This document shows, piece after piece, positions 41,519 through 51,961 of a stretch of DNA of 64,000 nucleotides. Source of the DNA: Bartonella grahamii subsp. shimonis (GTDB lineage: Bacteria; Pseudomonadota; Alphaproteobacteria; Rhizobiales; Rhizobiaceae); NCBI RefSeq assembly GCF_036327415.1, contig NZ_CP123961.1, positions 930,001 to 994,000 of the forward strand, given 5' to 3'. The position numbers were made by a program, and so were the translations under genes. The stretch's first letter is position 1, and the number at the start of each line of letters is the position of its first letter. The notes under the pieces were generated by a model. That model worked only from the letters and a program-made list of their open reading frames with translations. It was not told the DNA's origin and did no database searches.

Positions 41519-42589
41519 TTATTTAAATCTGAAAGAATCAGGAAGTGCTACGGAAATGGCTTTTTTCATAACAGTAGGGAGCGCTTCTTCGGCAAGATGT
41601 TGAATGTTACACCACCAACCATTTTCACAATTCATTTCATGAACATCCTCAGTATAGTAAACATCAAGTTTTAGAGAAAAGTGAGTAAAAACATGCGTAA
41701 TTTGTCCTTTGAATTGCCAATTGGCAGTAAAAGGTGCGTTTTGGAGCCCATTTTCGTTGTTTATGCCAATATTATTAGGAATTTGGGTCATTCCACCAAG
41801 GAGTTTTTGCGTCTGTCGTTTTTCCAAATAAATTTGTCTTTTTTTATTAAGGACCACAAAAGCAATGCCTGTTTTTGAAGGGCGCTCTTTTTTAGGGGCT
41901 TTGACTGGAAAAGATTCCGGTTGCTGCATCTTTGCTGCTTTACATAAACATTGAAGAGGGCAGATACAACAAGATGGTTTGCGTGGAGTACAAATTGTTG
42001 CTCCTAAATCCATCATTGCTTGAGCAAAGTCACCAGGACGATTTAAAGCCGTAATCTTTTGTGTTTTTTCTTTAATTTCAGCTTTTGCTTTTGGTAATAT
42101 TGAAGTGATAGCAAAAAGGCGCGCTACGACACGTTCGATATTACCATCAACCACTGCTACAGGGTGGTTAAAAGCAATTGCAGCAATGGCAGCGGCAGTA
42201 TAATCTCCAATACCGGCTAGAGTTCGCAATTCTTTTACAGATTGTGGAAATTGTCCTGCGTAGTTTTCAACAAGCTGTTTCGCACATTTTTTAAGATTAC
42301 GTGCGCGTGAATAATAACCAAGTCCAGCCCATGCTTTCATGATGTCCTCTTGTGAGGCTTTTGCTAAAGAGGAAAGATCAGGCCATAGTTTCAGAAACTT
42401 TTTAAAATAAGGCTTAACTGTTTCAACGGTTGTTTGTTGAAGCATGATTTCAGAAAGCCAAACTTGATAAGGATCAGGACGGATACCTTGTTTTTGCTTT
42501 TCGGGGGTAATCCGCCATGGGAGATGTCTGTGATTTTGATCGTACCAAGCAAGGAGGTGCGAAGAAATTTCATACATGATTGTTTTCAA
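41519..42589 (-). CDS. mutY: A/G-specific adenine DNA glycosylase
   Basis: Removes adenine mispaired with 8-oxoguanine. The helix-hairpin-helix region reads LRTLAGIGDYTAAAIAAIAF with the catalytic Asp in VAVVDGNIERV. The [4Fe-4S] cysteines follow the pattern C-x6-C-x2-C-x5-C in CTPRKPSCCICPLQCLC. The C-terminal Nudix-like domain (about 235-350) recognises 8-oxoG. The length is 356. It is divergent from the DUF721 gene. Confidence 0.96.
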   Translation of the reverse strand: MKTIMYEISSHLLAWYDQNHRHLPWRITPEKQKQGIRPDPYQVWLSEIMLQQTTVETVKPYFKKFLKLWPDLSSLAKASQEDIMKAWAGLGYYSRARNLKKCAKQLVENYAGQFPQSVKELRTLAGIGDYTAAAIAAIAFNHPVAVVDGNIERVVARLFAITSILPKAKAEIKEKTQKITALNRPGDFAQAMMDLGATICTPRKPSCCICPLQCLCKAAKMQQPESFPVKAPKKERPSKTGIAFVVLNKKRQIYLEKRQTQKLLGGMTQIPNNIGINNENGLQNAPFTANWQFKGQITHVFTHFSLKLDVYYTEDVHEMNCENGWWCNIQHLAEEALPTVMKKAISVALPDSFRFK

Positions 42590-42739
42590 GCATAGGGAGA
42601 TATAAAATGCAAAAGAAAAAATTATTTATTTTGTTGAAATTTCATAAATTGAGGAGGCAACAATTTTTAGATGAAACAAATGATTTTTAGATGAAACAAA
42701 TGATTTTAATTTAGTAAGCGGTTGAACAATGATCTAAAA

Positions 42740-43240
42740 ATGAGAAAACAACTTAAAAAACATATCTTTTATCCTCTTTCTGAGACGGTATACAAAATAC
42801 TTGATCCAGTTTTACGCAAACGCGCAGGGCTTAATGTAGGGCTTATAGAACATTGGCCACAAATTGCGGGCTATGATATCAGTGAACATACAATGCCGCT
42901 TAAAATTATTTGGAAACGTCGTGTAGATCAAGATGAAGTTTTTCAGCCAGCAACACTTGTTGTCGCATGTGAAGGATTTGCTGCGTTAAAATTGATGCAT
43001 GAAACAGAGGAATTACTTCATAGAATTAACGGATTTTTTGGCTATATTGCTATTGATCGCATCAAGATTGAGCAAAGGAATATGTCGGGTTTTATAACTC
43101 ACTTGCCTCTAAAAACGCCTTTGAGTGAACAAGACAAAAAACGCGTGGAAAAAATGCTTGAAGGAATTGAAGATAAAAGCTTACACCAATCACTTTATAA
43201 ACTTGGCTGTTGCATTTTCTTAGAAAAAAATAATAAATAG
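42740..43240 (+). CDS. DUF721 (DciA-like) protein
   Basis: About 166 residues, with the conserved N-terminal block LDPVLRKRAGLNVGLIEHWPQIAG (in part), typical of DUF721, and a variable tail. Members relate to DciA, the ancestral loader or interactor of the replicative helicase; that function is known for some members and inferred here. An in-frame TTG at 42722 could add six residues. It keeps the rhizobial neighbourhood mutY-DUF721-DsbA. Confidence 0.82.
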   Translation: MRKQLKKHIFYPLSETVYKILDPVLRKRAGLNVGLIEHWPQIAGYDISEHTMPLKIIWKRRVDQDEVFQPATLVVACEGFAALKLMHETEELLHRINGFFGYIAIDRIKIEQRNMSGFITHLPLKTPLSEQDKKRVEKMLEGIEDKSLHQSLYKLGCCIFLEKNNK

Positions 43241-43310
43241 AAAGATATTCTTTAATATATGAGAAAGCATTGGATTCCTATTCGTTAATAACAACAGAAA
43301 AGTATTATTT

Positions 43311-43967
43311 ATGGTAAAATATCGTTCTTTTTTATCTTTCGGGATAATTTTTCTCTTCATAACGATTGTACAAAACAGTGTAACAGTTGCTTTAGCGCGT
43401 GATCCCAAACCAGTGGAAACTGTTGATATGGCAGAGCTTCTCCAATCGGGTAAAATAAAGGATCGCTTTGAGGGGGAGGTGGATGCACCAGTAACAATTG
43501 TTGAGTATGCTTCGTTAACATGTGTTCATTGTGCACATTTTTATAATGATATACTTCCTCAAATTCGTAAAAAATACATCAAAACAGGAAAAGTAAAACT
43601 GATTTTCCGTGATTATGCTTTTGATCCTCGGGCAACAGCAGGTTTTATGTTGGCACGGTGTGCACCAGAAGATCGCTATTTTCCTTTGATAGAAGTTTTA
43701 TTTCAAAAACAAAATGAGTGGGCTTGGGGAAAAGATGCTCTGACACCATTGAAACAAATTAGCTTAATGGCGGGTTTTACAGATGAAAGTTTTACCGCAT
43801 GTTTGAAAAATCAAGCCGTTTTAGATGAAGTGAATGCATCTTTTGAGCGTGGTAAAAAACTTGGGGTTACAGCAACGCCTACTTTCTTTATTAATGGTAG
43901 TAAATATGAAGGTGCCATGAAAGTAGAAGACTTTTTTTCAGTGATTGATAGTTTTCTTAAAAACTGA
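43311..43967 (+). CDS. DsbA-family periplasmic thiol oxidoreductase
   Basis: A 218-residue thioredoxin-fold protein with a signal peptide or anchor (about 1-29, ending ALA). The active-site motif CVHC is at residues 71-74, and the cis-proline loop is in GVTATPTFFINGS. The helical insert between them (about 110-160) contains another cysteine pair position (RCAPEDRY, ACLKNQ). It belongs to the BdbD/DsbG-like thioredoxin_4 group found next to DUF721 in Rhizobiales. It likely oxidises or isomerises disulphides of exported proteins. Confidence 0.88.
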   Translation: MVKYRSFLSFGIIFLFITIVQNSVTVALARDPKPVETVDMAELLQSGKIKDRFEGEVDAPVTIVEYASLTCVHCAHFYNDILPQIRKKYIKTGKVKLIFRDYAFDPRATAGFMLARCAPEDRYFPLIEVLFQKQNEWAWGKDALTPLKQISLMAGFTDESFTACLKNQAVLDEVNASFERGKKLGVTATPTFFINGSKYEGAMKVEDFFSVIDSFLKN

Positions 43968-44145
43968 ATCTTAATCTTTCAGAAGATGGGTAGTGATACT
44001 TTTGGTCATTATCTCTTTTGGAAGGATTAATATTATGCATTTATGAAGCGATATTTTTTGTTGAGCTGGTTTTGAATCAAATCATTGCTTTTAAGTGAGC
44101 CTAGGTTGAATGATGTTTTGATGCTGATATGGGAGGATTTGTACA

Positions 44146-46812
44146 ATGAAAAAATGGGTTTATAGTTTTGGAGATGGAACGGCAGAAGGAAGTGCAAGTG
44201 AGCGTAACCTTCTCGGAGGTAAAGGGGCTAATTTGGCAGAAATGAGTAACCTTGGTTTGCCCGTACCACCCGGATTTACTTTGACAACAGAAGTTTGTAA
44301 TTTTTATTATGCCCATAACAAATCATATCCAGAAGAGTTGCAGGAATCTGTTAAGCAAGCACTAAGACGCGTTGGTGAACAAACAGGACGTGAATTTGGG
44401 AGTGAGAAAAAGCCACTTTTGCTTTCTGTTCGTTCAGGGGCTAGGGCTTCTATGCCAGGGATGATGGACACAGTGCTTAACCTTGGCATGAATGATGAAA
44501 CTGTAAAAGCCATTGCTTTACAATCTAATAATGAACGTTTTGCTTATGATAGTTATCGGCGTTTTATCCAAATGTATTCTAACGTTGTTTTGGGGTTAGA
44601 TCATTCGTATTTTGAAGAGATTCTTGATGAAGAAAAAGTACGCAATGGTTACACTATTGATACAGAAATGACAGCAGATGATTGGAAGAATATTATTACT
44701 TCTTATAAAGCATATGTTGAAGAAAAATTAGGAAAACCTTTTCCACAAAATCCTGAACAGCAGTTATGGGGAGCAATAGGGGCCGTTTTTTCAAGTTGGA
44801 TGACAGCACGTGCAGTTACTTATCGCCGTTTACATAGTATTCCTGAAAGTTGGGGAACGGCAGTTAATGTGCAAGCTATGGTTTTTGGCAACATGGGTGA
44901 AGATTCGGCAACAGGTGTCGCTTTTACACGCAATCCATCGACGGGGAGAAAAGAACTTTATGGTGAGTTTTTAGTTAATGCGCAAGGGGAAGATGTTGTG
45001 GCGGGCATTCGAACGCCTCAAAATATTACAGAAAATGCGCGTATTGTTGCTGGTTCAAATAGACCGTCATTAGAAAAAATTATGCCTGAGGCTTTTTTGA
45101 AGTTATGTCAGATCGCGCAGAAGCTTGAGCGGCATTATCGGGATATGCAAGATCTCGAATTTACCATTGAAAAAGGTAAATTATGGATGCTTCAAACTCG
45201 TTCAGGAAAACGCACGGCTCGTGCGGCTCTCAAGATGGCAATTGAAATGGTTGAGGAGGGGTTAATAAACCATGAAGAGGCTGTGATGCGTATTGATGCA
45301 AAGTCGCTTGACCAACTTTTGCATCCAACACTTGATCCCAAAGCAGAACGTTTTGTTATAGGACGTGGTTTACCGGCTTCTCCTGGAGCTGCAACTGGTG
45401 AAATTGTTTTTACTTCAGAAGAGGCAGAAACTGTATCGGCGGAAGGTCGCCAGGTTATTTTGGTCCGTGTAGAAACAAGCCCAGAAGATATTCATGGTAT
45501 GCATGCAGCAGAAGGAATTTTAACAACGCGTGGCGGTATGACAAGTCACGCTGCTGTTGTTGCACGGGGGATGGGAAAACCATGTATTTCTGGTGCTAGT
45601 AATGTGCGGATTGATTATAACTCAAATACGCTGTTTGCTTCAGGAGAAAGCTTTAAAAAGGGTGACGTTATCACAATTGATGGAGGAAGTGGAGAAATTT
45701 TCAAAGGGAAAGTTGCAATGTTGCAGCCTGAGCTTTGTGGAGACTTTGCAAAATTAATGGAATGGGCTGATGGGATGCGACGTATAAGAGTTCGCGCCAA
45801 TGCTGAGACACCATCTGATGCCCGTATGGGGCGCTCTTTTGGGGCTGAAGGTATTGGTCTTTGCCGTACGGAACATATGTTTTTTTCTGGTGAACGTATC
45901 ATCGCCATGCGTGAAATGATTTTAAGTCATGATGAAAGTGGTCGTCGTAAAGCACTAGATAAGCTTTTGCCAATGCAGCGTTCAGATTTTTGTGAATTAT
46001 TTGAAATTATGTGTGGTTTACCTGTTACTATCCGCTTGCTCGATCCACCATTACATGAATTTTTACCTAAAACAAAAGCAGAAATTCTTGATGTTGCAAC
46101 AGCTATGGGGGTTTCTGCTGAAGTGCTTGCTGAACGTGCTCATCAGTTGCACGAATTTAACCCTATGCTTGGATTACGAGGATGCCGTTTAGCTATTACT
46201 TATCCTGAAATTGCTGAAATGCAAGCGCGGGCGATTTTTGAAGCAGCAGCAGAAGCTGCCCAAAAATCTGGATCTCCTGTTATGCTTGAAATTATGGTGC
46301 CACTTGTTGCGCTTAAATCTGAACTCGATTTTGTAAAAGCGCGTATTGATCAGGTTGCTGAGGAAGTGATGAAAGAAAAGGGAAGTACTATTCAATATAT
46401 GGTTGGGACGATGATTGAGCTTCCAAGAGCGGCACTTCGAGCAGATGAAATTGCTGAAACTGCTGAATTTTTTTCATTTGGAACAAACGATTTGACACAA
46501 ACCACTTTTGGGATTTCCCGTGATGATGCTGCTCCTTTTTTGGCAACCTATTTTCAAAAAGGTCTTTTAGAGCAAGATCCTTTCGTGTCTATTGACCGTG
46601 ATGGAGTAGGAGAACTTATTACCATTGCTGCACAGCGTGGACGATCAAAGCGTGCAAAAATAAAATTGGGAATTTGCGGTGAACATGGAGGCGATCCTGC
46701 TTCTATTGCATTATGCGAAGAAAATAACCTAGATTATGTTTCATGTTCCCCTTTTCGAGTACCAATTGCTCGCTTAGCAGCAGCCCAGGCCGCAATAGCA
46801 AAAAGGATATAA
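44146..46812 (+). CDS. ppdK: pyruvate, phosphate dikinase
   Basis: Interconverts pyruvate + ATP + Pi and PEP + AMP + PPi. The N-terminal ATP-grasp domain begins FGDGTAEG…LLGGKGANLAEM. The phosphohistidine domain has GGMTSHAAVVARGMG with the catalytic His at residue 468. The C-terminal PEP-binding barrel has GLCRTEHMFF and ends with CGEHGGDP and the cysteine region YVSCSPFRVPIARLAAAQAA (in part). The length of 888 is normal. The start has GGGAGGA about eight bases upstream. Confidence 0.97.
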   Translation: MKKWVYSFGDGTAEGSASERNLLGGKGANLAEMSNLGLPVPPGFTLTTEVCNFYYAHNKSYPEELQESVKQALRRVGEQTGREFGSEKKPLLLSVRSGARASMPGMMDTVLNLGMNDETVKAIALQSNNERFAYDSYRRFIQMYSNVVLGLDHSYFEEILDEEKVRNGYTIDTEMTADDWKNIITSYKAYVEEKLGKPFPQNPEQQLWGAIGAVFSSWMTARAVTYRRLHSIPESWGTAVNVQAMVFGNMGEDSATGVAFTRNPSTGRKELYGEFLVNAQGEDVVAGIRTPQNITENARIVAGSNRPSLEKIMPEAFLKLCQIAQKLERHYRDMQDLEFTIEKGKLWMLQTRSGKRTARAALKMAIEMVEEGLINHEEAVMRIDAKSLDQLLHPTLDPKAERFVIGRGLPASPGAATGEIVFTSEEAETVSAEGRQVILVRVETSPEDIHGMHAAEGILTTRGGMTSHAAVVARGMGKPCISGASNVRIDYNSNTLFASGESFKKGDVITIDGGSGEIFKGKVAMLQPELCGDFAKLMEWADGMRRIRVRANAETPSDARMGRSFGAEGIGLCRTEHMFFSGERIIAMREMILSHDESGRRKALDKLLPMQRSDFCELFEIMCGLPVTIRLLDPPLHEFLPKTKAEILDVATAMGVSAEVLAERAHQLHEFNPMLGLRGCRLAITYPEIAEMQARAIFEAAAEAAQKSGSPVMLEIMVPLVALKSELDFVKARIDQVAEEVMKEKGSTIQYMVGTMIELPRAALRADEIAETAEFFSFGTNDLTQTTFGISRDDAAPFLATYFQKGLLEQDPFVSIDRDGVGELITIAAQRGRSKRAKIKLGICGEHGGDPASIALCEENNLDYVSCSPFRVPIARLAAAQAAIAKRI

Positions 46813-47229
46813 TGGGTTAATATTTTTTTTGTATAGTTATTACTGAAATAAATTTTTATATATTTTCTTTAATAAAAAAAATAAAAGTATTTCTAAAATG
46901 CACGATAATTTATGTTATGCGAGAAAGTGTATTTTTGAGAGGTTTATGAGAGAAAATATAAAGCAGGATAGACAAAGATACATTATTAATAGACTTTCAG
47001 TATTGACGAACCTTTTGATAGAAAAGAAACGTTTTATTGTACAGCCAATTTATGCGTTTGCTTTTTTATAAGGGAATGAACTTCTCACGCAAAATAGAAT
47101 GCTCCAAAAAAATACATTTTTTTGCACATCATGCTGTTTGAGATAGACATCTCTCAGTGGATGCTCCATTTCACATTGACATTCGTGGAATAGAGATTAT
47201 GCAGAGCTCCCTGTAAATTTATAAAATCT
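46813..47229. other. intergenic interval with one doubtful 41-codon frame
   Basis: A gene-poor stretch after ppdK. A frame at 46946-47071 (41 residues, beginning MRENIKQDRQRYIINRL) has GAGAGG about five bases before its ATG, but no family is recognised and it may be chance. Integrase debris begins at its right end. Confidence 0.3.
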
Positions 47230-47289
47230 TCCCAAAGTTTATAAACTTCCCTATGCGCTACCATCTTTACATTTATGAAGGAATATCAA
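47230..47289 (-). pseudogene. short inverted integrase fragment
   Basis: On the minus strand this reads cttcataaatgtaaagatgg, matching the LLLHKRKDG coding stretch of the integrase copies at 41.2 and 47.5 kb. It abuts, in the opposite direction, the copy that begins at 47290. Confidence 0.45.
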
Positions 47290-48450
47290 AGTTATACAAT
47301 ATGTTGATTTATAATGATAGTTTTTTATTTCTCATATTGAATGAAAGCTACAAATATCATAAGATTTTCTCATTTCAACTTCTTTGATAATGAATCAATC
47401 AAAAGCATGTTTTTGCATGCTACAGGCGGAATTAGCATCTGTGGATAAAAAATAAAGCAAGGATATGCTTCTTATGAATCGTCTCAAGTGTCAAGAACTG
47501 TGTCACAAATTGAAGGTAGGTACATATTAACGGTGCCGGCTTGCTTCTTCACAAGCGTAAAGATGATAGTGCACAGAGGGGCTGCTATTATTATTCACGG
47601 GCATTGTTGCGAAATGGGTTTGGGTGCTTTAAGAGATGTTTTTTAAGAAAGCCCGTGAATGGCAATCCAAGTATATTCCGTTTGGGACATTTTGTTTTAC
47701 GTGAGGGGGGGGAGCGCAAAAAGACACGTGATAAATAAAAGTAGCAATAGGTAATCTCCCTTATTTTAAAGACATTCCTTTAGATGTCTTTAAAAGTCGT
47801 AAAGCTGAATTAAAAATAAATGGCAAAGATGAAAACTGGTTTCTACCCTTAAAATTTCATATTCTTCCCAGATTAGGCTGTCTCCCTGTTTCAGAGATTA
47901 TACGAGATGCGTAATATCCTTGCTCCCATTTGCATACAAAAGCTATAACAACTGAGAAAGTACTAAACTGTCTTAACATTTGTTTCAAACATACTGCTGC
48001 GTTAGGTTTGGATGTTAATTTATAGGCAACACTAGAAGAACACGCTCTCTTAGGAAAACAATGTCATAAAACACAAAACTTTTCAGCAATAGATTGGAGA
48101 GAAGTGCCGGTTTTTTTATCAGACACTTTGCAAAACAACAACCATAACACAATTAGCTTTACGTCTACTTATCCTTACAGGTGTTTGCACAAATTCTTTG
48201 CGTCATATTTATAAAGATCAAATTGACGATAATATATGGACAATTCGTGGCTCGAGAATATGAAAGGTTTATGTGATACTACAAAAAAATTTTGTGTCCT
48301 TTTATCAGCAGAAGCAATAAAAATGCTAGAACAAACGCATTTGCTATTTTGCAATATTTCTTTTTCTGCAATCGGTTGTGTTTTTTTTGCAGCAAATTGT
48401 ACGGCTCAATATGTAATATGTAAGAAAACCATTCTGATTGATTAAACATA
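47290..48450 (+). pseudogene. tyrosine-recombinase (phage-type integrase) pseudogene (copy E)
   Basis: The longest copy: the upstream block (47290-47460), the N-terminal domain (GLLLHKRKDD-like at about 47535-47570), the linker (PLDVFKSRKAELKINGK at about 47780), a core-binding part (LNCLNICFKHTAALGLDV at about 47965-48020) and the start of the catalytic domain (AIDWREVPVF, then TQLALRLLILTGVCTNSLRH with the box-I arginine position replaced by cysteine). It is broken by several frameshifts and stops, and the box II HxxR and tyrosine end are not found. It is a decayed DUF4102-type integrase of a lost island or prophage. Confidence 0.72.
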
Positions 48451-48552
48451 AGAGGGCTTGAGATGAAGAAATGTTTGGGGGGCATTAAACAAGCAAAAGA
48501 TGAATTATCATTATAAATTAAGAGATTATTTTTATAGTGTAGATGGTTAGCT

Positions 48553-49401
48553 TCAATTTAATAAACCAATTTCACGCATTTTCATTAAAATTGTGTGATT
48601 AATTTTTCCTGTTACAGGAAGATCAAACATTTTTTGAAACTGTTTTAAGGCTTCTATCGTCTTTTGATCTTCTATTCCCGTGACAATAACCTCCTCATTC
48701 CCAAAAATATGTAAAGCTTTTTGCACTTGGATGATATCTTCAACAGAAGGCTCTAAAATAGCTTCTTTTAAGTGTGTTACATTTTTTGTATCTGTTGTAT
48801 CTGTTTCGCTCTGCTTAATCAATATCGCAATTTCATCTGTTGCAGGATTAGATAGAGCATTCTTTTGCATTTTCTGAGCAGTTTGTTGTTTCCATAAAGT
48901 GATGGCTCGGCGTGTTTTAGGTCCTTCCAGTCCATCTAAAGGTCCATCATAAAGTCCTAATTTTGCTAGTTTTTTTTGCTTTTCCAGCATGCTTGCTGAT
49001 TGAGGGGGGAAAGGTGAATTTGTGTGGTGATGATTTGGAGAATATACAGAAGTTGCACGAGAGAATTCTTGTAATTTTGCTTCTTTTTCCGATAAAGTAG
49101 AGCTCTTCCCTATACTTTGAATGGAGGAAAATTTCATTTGAGTTAAAATATTTTGATGCGTTGTCATTTGCGAAAATAAAGCATTAAATGAAATAAATAA
49201 AAAACTAATGCTAAAAAGAAGAGATCCAACAAAAAATAAAGTATTTTTTCGTGTATAGAAATAAAGAGTTTTTACACTCCAAAAAATAAAATGAAAAATT
49301 ATAAGAAGAAGTGTTATAACAATACTACTATAGTATTTACGGTTTTTTACAGTTTTTTTTCGTGATATCTGCCGTTTTGTTGTCATTACTTTTATTTTCA
49401 T
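48553..49401 (-). CDS. membrane-anchored peptidoglycan-binding-domain protein
   Basis: A 282-residue protein with a basic cytosolic N terminus, two hydrophobic helices (about 27-48 and 54-75), a low-complexity polar region, and two PGBD-like repeats (about 137-180 and 218-280). The first repeat has LAKLGLYDGPLDGLEGPKTRRAI (in part), the second has TIEALKQFQKMFDLPVTGKIN. It probably attaches to cell wall from the inner membrane. It lies near the DUF5330-sufE-mucR group, as in other Rhizobiales. Confidence 0.82.
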   Translation of the reverse strand: MKIKVMTTKRQISRKKTVKNRKYYSSIVITLLLIIFHFIFWSVKTLYFYTRKNTLFFVGSLLFSISFLFISFNALFSQMTTHQNILTQMKFSSIQSIGKSSTLSEKEAKLQEFSRATSVYSPNHHHTNSPFPPQSASMLEKQKKLAKLGLYDGPLDGLEGPKTRRAITLWKQQTAQKMQKNALSNPATDEIAILIKQSETDTTDTKNVTHLKEAILEPSVEDIIQVQKALHIFGNEEVIVTGIEDQKTIEALKQFQKMFDLPVTGKINHTILMKMREIGLLN

Positions 49402-50532
49402 TTGCGTTTATTTTTTATAAAGAAACGAATGTGAATTAGTCCTTACTTCCAGCCTGAAAGAAGTGCATTAACATTATTACTTTTTCCTTTCAGATTCCTA
49501 AAATAAGCAGCTTTATTATATCAATTTATAAGTTGATAAATCAACAAGAGCTCTTATCAACTTTTATTAAATTCGTTTTTTACAAATCTTTAATATGTAT
49601 AAAGAGGGCATAAATGGTTAATATTCAAGACCATTTTGGTGTTTGCAAACTGCATTATCACATATAACCATCTAAACAATAATGCCACGTTATTCTTCAT
49701 TTTTGGCGCATATGTTTGCCTATTATTTAAAATAAAGCTGAGAATATTTTCCTATAACGCTAAAAAGATGACAGTCATTATTTATTCTTTATAATTTACA
49801 TATAGAGAGTTATTTCTTCGTAAATGCTTTGGTAAGAATAATCATCTCTTAATATTATATTTTTTGTATAAGTGCCTTCTAGGCATATTCAATAGCTTTT
49901 ATAAGTATCAATTAAATTGATGTTTACAATGTTGTAGAAAGAAACTTGCCTTGAAATAGAATCATAAGAGATGCACTTATTTTTTTAATTTTTATCTACA
50001 TGTTGATCATTTTCATGACGTGCCAGTAAAAATTCTATAAATAATATAAACATTCTATCGATAATAGAGTCAAAAAACAAAATTTACTTCTATTTAGCCT
50101 TTTCAACTAAACTAAGATGGTGAACTATTATTTTAAATAAATATGTACACAATATGGAAAAGAAATTGGACTCTGTGTTTAATCCTTATCTTATCGCTAC
50201 ACTTTCTTGTGGAATAAAAGGTTACAAATGTGGGTTGTACATTTCCTAACGCTTCTGCACAGTCATGATTATATCTCTCATTTTTATTATAGTATGTTCA
50301 TTAATATGATCAGCCTGTAAGTGTATAATTGGGATGTTAATTTTTTACTGAATAGACAATGTATCCCATTTTATACTGCAGCATTATGCCATATTTACAA
50401 AAGAGCCAATGATACAGATCCAATAAATGAATACTCAATTTTATAAAAAGCACATTTATAAATTTTTTATAAAGAAACAGTTTATAAAATGCTTCTTTTA
50501 TTGTATTTACCACTGTGGTACATTGATTGTCC
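49402..50532. other. 1.1-kb AT-rich interval, no gene seen
   Basis: No frame with family resemblance or a good ribosome site is found on either strand. It separates the peptidoglycan-binding gene from DUF5330. No integrase-type block or obvious terminator was recognised. Confidence 0.5.
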
Positions 50533-50850
50533 ATGATACGTTTTTTGATCAAATTATCATTTTTTTTATTTTTTATTTTTGTCATTATTTCATTTTTTGT
50601 AGCAAATCCAAGCAGTAATCATTCTTCTAGCCCTAAAAATAATGAGACAATAATGAGCGATGTGATTATTGCTTTTAAGGAAGCTTTAAATGACTTAGGA
50701 GCATTTTGTGACCGTAATATAGAAACCTGCAAAGTAGGAAAATCCTTTTTAAGTTCACTTGGCGAACGCGCATATTACGGTGCAAGAGCTGCTTATGAAT
50801 ATTTAGGGAACATATTAGGGAATAAAAATAATATCAGAGACTTCCCCTAA
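50533..50850 (+). CDS. DUF5330-like small exported protein
   Basis: About 105 residues with one N-terminal hydrophobic segment (MIRFLIKLSFFLFFIFVIIS) that could be a signal or anchor. The outside part is helical with two cysteines in AFCDRNIETCKVG and ends in a polar tail. The size, the Cys pair and the place directly upstream of sufE match the Rhizobiales DUF5330 proteins; function unknown. The in-frame TTG at 50527 is an alternative start. Confidence 0.72.
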   Translation: MIRFLIKLSFFLFFIFVIISFFVANPSSNHSSSPKNNETIMSDVIIAFKEALNDLGAFCDRNIETCKVGKSFLSSLGERAYYGARAAYEYLGNILGNKNNIRDFP

Positions 50851-51016
50851 TGTTTCTTGCAAAATCGAAATACAAAAGTTTCTACAAAATCATACAATGT
50901 TATCTTGAAATAAGGATTTTTAACGTTCTTCGTGTTATTTATGTAAGGAAGAATAAATATTTATTTTTTATAAGTGTATTCAAGAATGATGATTCAAACG
51001 AAACAGGACTAAAATA

Positions 51017-51427
51017 ATGGCGGAAACAATCGGTAATATTATAGAGAACTTTTCGCTTTTGGATAATTGGGAAGATCGTTATCGTTATGTCATTGAGCTT
51101 GGCCATGAATTGCCACCTTTTCCGGAAAGCGCCCGAAACGATGCTCACAAAGTTCCTGGTTGTGTTAGCCAAGTATGGCTTTTATCTTCACGTAATAACT
51201 CAGAAGATCCAATATTGACGTTTCAAGGCGATTCCGATGCTCATATTGTGCGTGGACTCATTTATATACTTCTTGCTTTTTATTCAGGCAAAAAAGCTTC
51301 TGAAATTCGCAATTCTGATGCCCAAGAGCTCTTTGAAAAACTTGGTTTAAATGAAAATCTTACACCACAACGATCAAATGGTCTAAAATCAATGATTAAA
51401 CAGATTCGTAGCGAAAGCTATATATAA
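51017..51427 (+). CDS. sufE: SufE-family cysteine desulphurase activator
   Basis: Accepts sulphur from SufS and hands it to the SufBCD scaffold for Fe-S cluster assembly. The 136-residue sequence has the acceptor cysteine in KVPGCVSQVWL (about residue 51) and the family helix LIYILLAFYSGK. It is not next to a suf operon here, which is usual for the stand-alone sufE of Rhizobiales. Confidence 0.93.
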   Translation: MAETIGNIIENFSLLDNWEDRYRYVIELGHELPPFPESARNDAHKVPGCVSQVWLLSSRNNSEDPILTFQGDSDAHIVRGLIYILLAFYSGKKASEIRNSDAQELFEKLGLNENLTPQRSNGLKSMIKQIRSESYI

Positions 51428-51523
51428 TCTCCTTGGTAGAAATTGCTATATACAAAAGCTTCACACAAAACATGTATACTAAAATCGACTTTATACACGA
51501 AACTACTTTTTTGCAAAATAAGA

Positions 51524-51961
51524 TTATTTAGTTTTTTTCCGTTTACTTTTGCGTCCAAGACCCATTTCTTTGGCCAAAGCTGATCGTGTTTTTGCATAAT
51601 TAGGCGCCACCATAGGATAAGAACTATCTAACTGCCATTTTTCACGATATTCCTCTGGTAACATTCCATAATGTGTCATGAGATGACGCTTTAGAGATTT
51701 AAATTTCTTTCCATCTTCAAGGCAAATAAGATAATCAGGAAATACTGAACGTTTTGGATTAACGGCAGGCCTTTGTTTTTCAACTTCGACTTCTGCTAAC
51801 TCCAGATTCCCTGCTTTACGAAAAGCAGCATGGACATCAGCAATTAAACTTGGCACTTCAGTCGGTCGAATAGAATTATTACTCACGTAGGCAGCAACAA
51901 TATCAGCAACCAATGTAATAACTAAATTGCTTTCAGTCTCTAAGACTGCACGATGTTCCAT
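51524..51961 (-). CDS. mucR: MucR/Ros family transcriptional regulator
   Basis: A 145-residue zinc-finger regulator. The finger block reads LICLEDGKKFKSLKRHLMTHYGM (in part) with one Cys, a D in place of the second Cys, and two His, the MucR variant of the Ros finger; PEEYREKW follows. MucR proteins are H-NS-like repressors of AT-rich genes affecting surface polysaccharides, virulence and the cell cycle in Rhizobiales. The ATG at 51961 has AAGGAAA before it; an upstream extension of 34 residues is doubtful. Confidence 0.93.
   Translation of the reverse strand: MEHRAVLETESNLVITLVADIVAAYVSNNSIRPTEVPSLIADVHAAFRKAGNLELAEVEVEKQRPAVNPKRSVFPDYLICLEDGKKFKSLKRHLMTHYGMLPEEYREKWQLDSSYPMVAPNYAKTRSALAKEMGLGRKSKRKKTK

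Noticed and set aside
50337..50618. Overlapping opposite-strand frames before DUF5330
   Set aside because: Both are low-complexity AT-rich frames overlapping the DUF5330 start; the DUF5330 frame has the better support.
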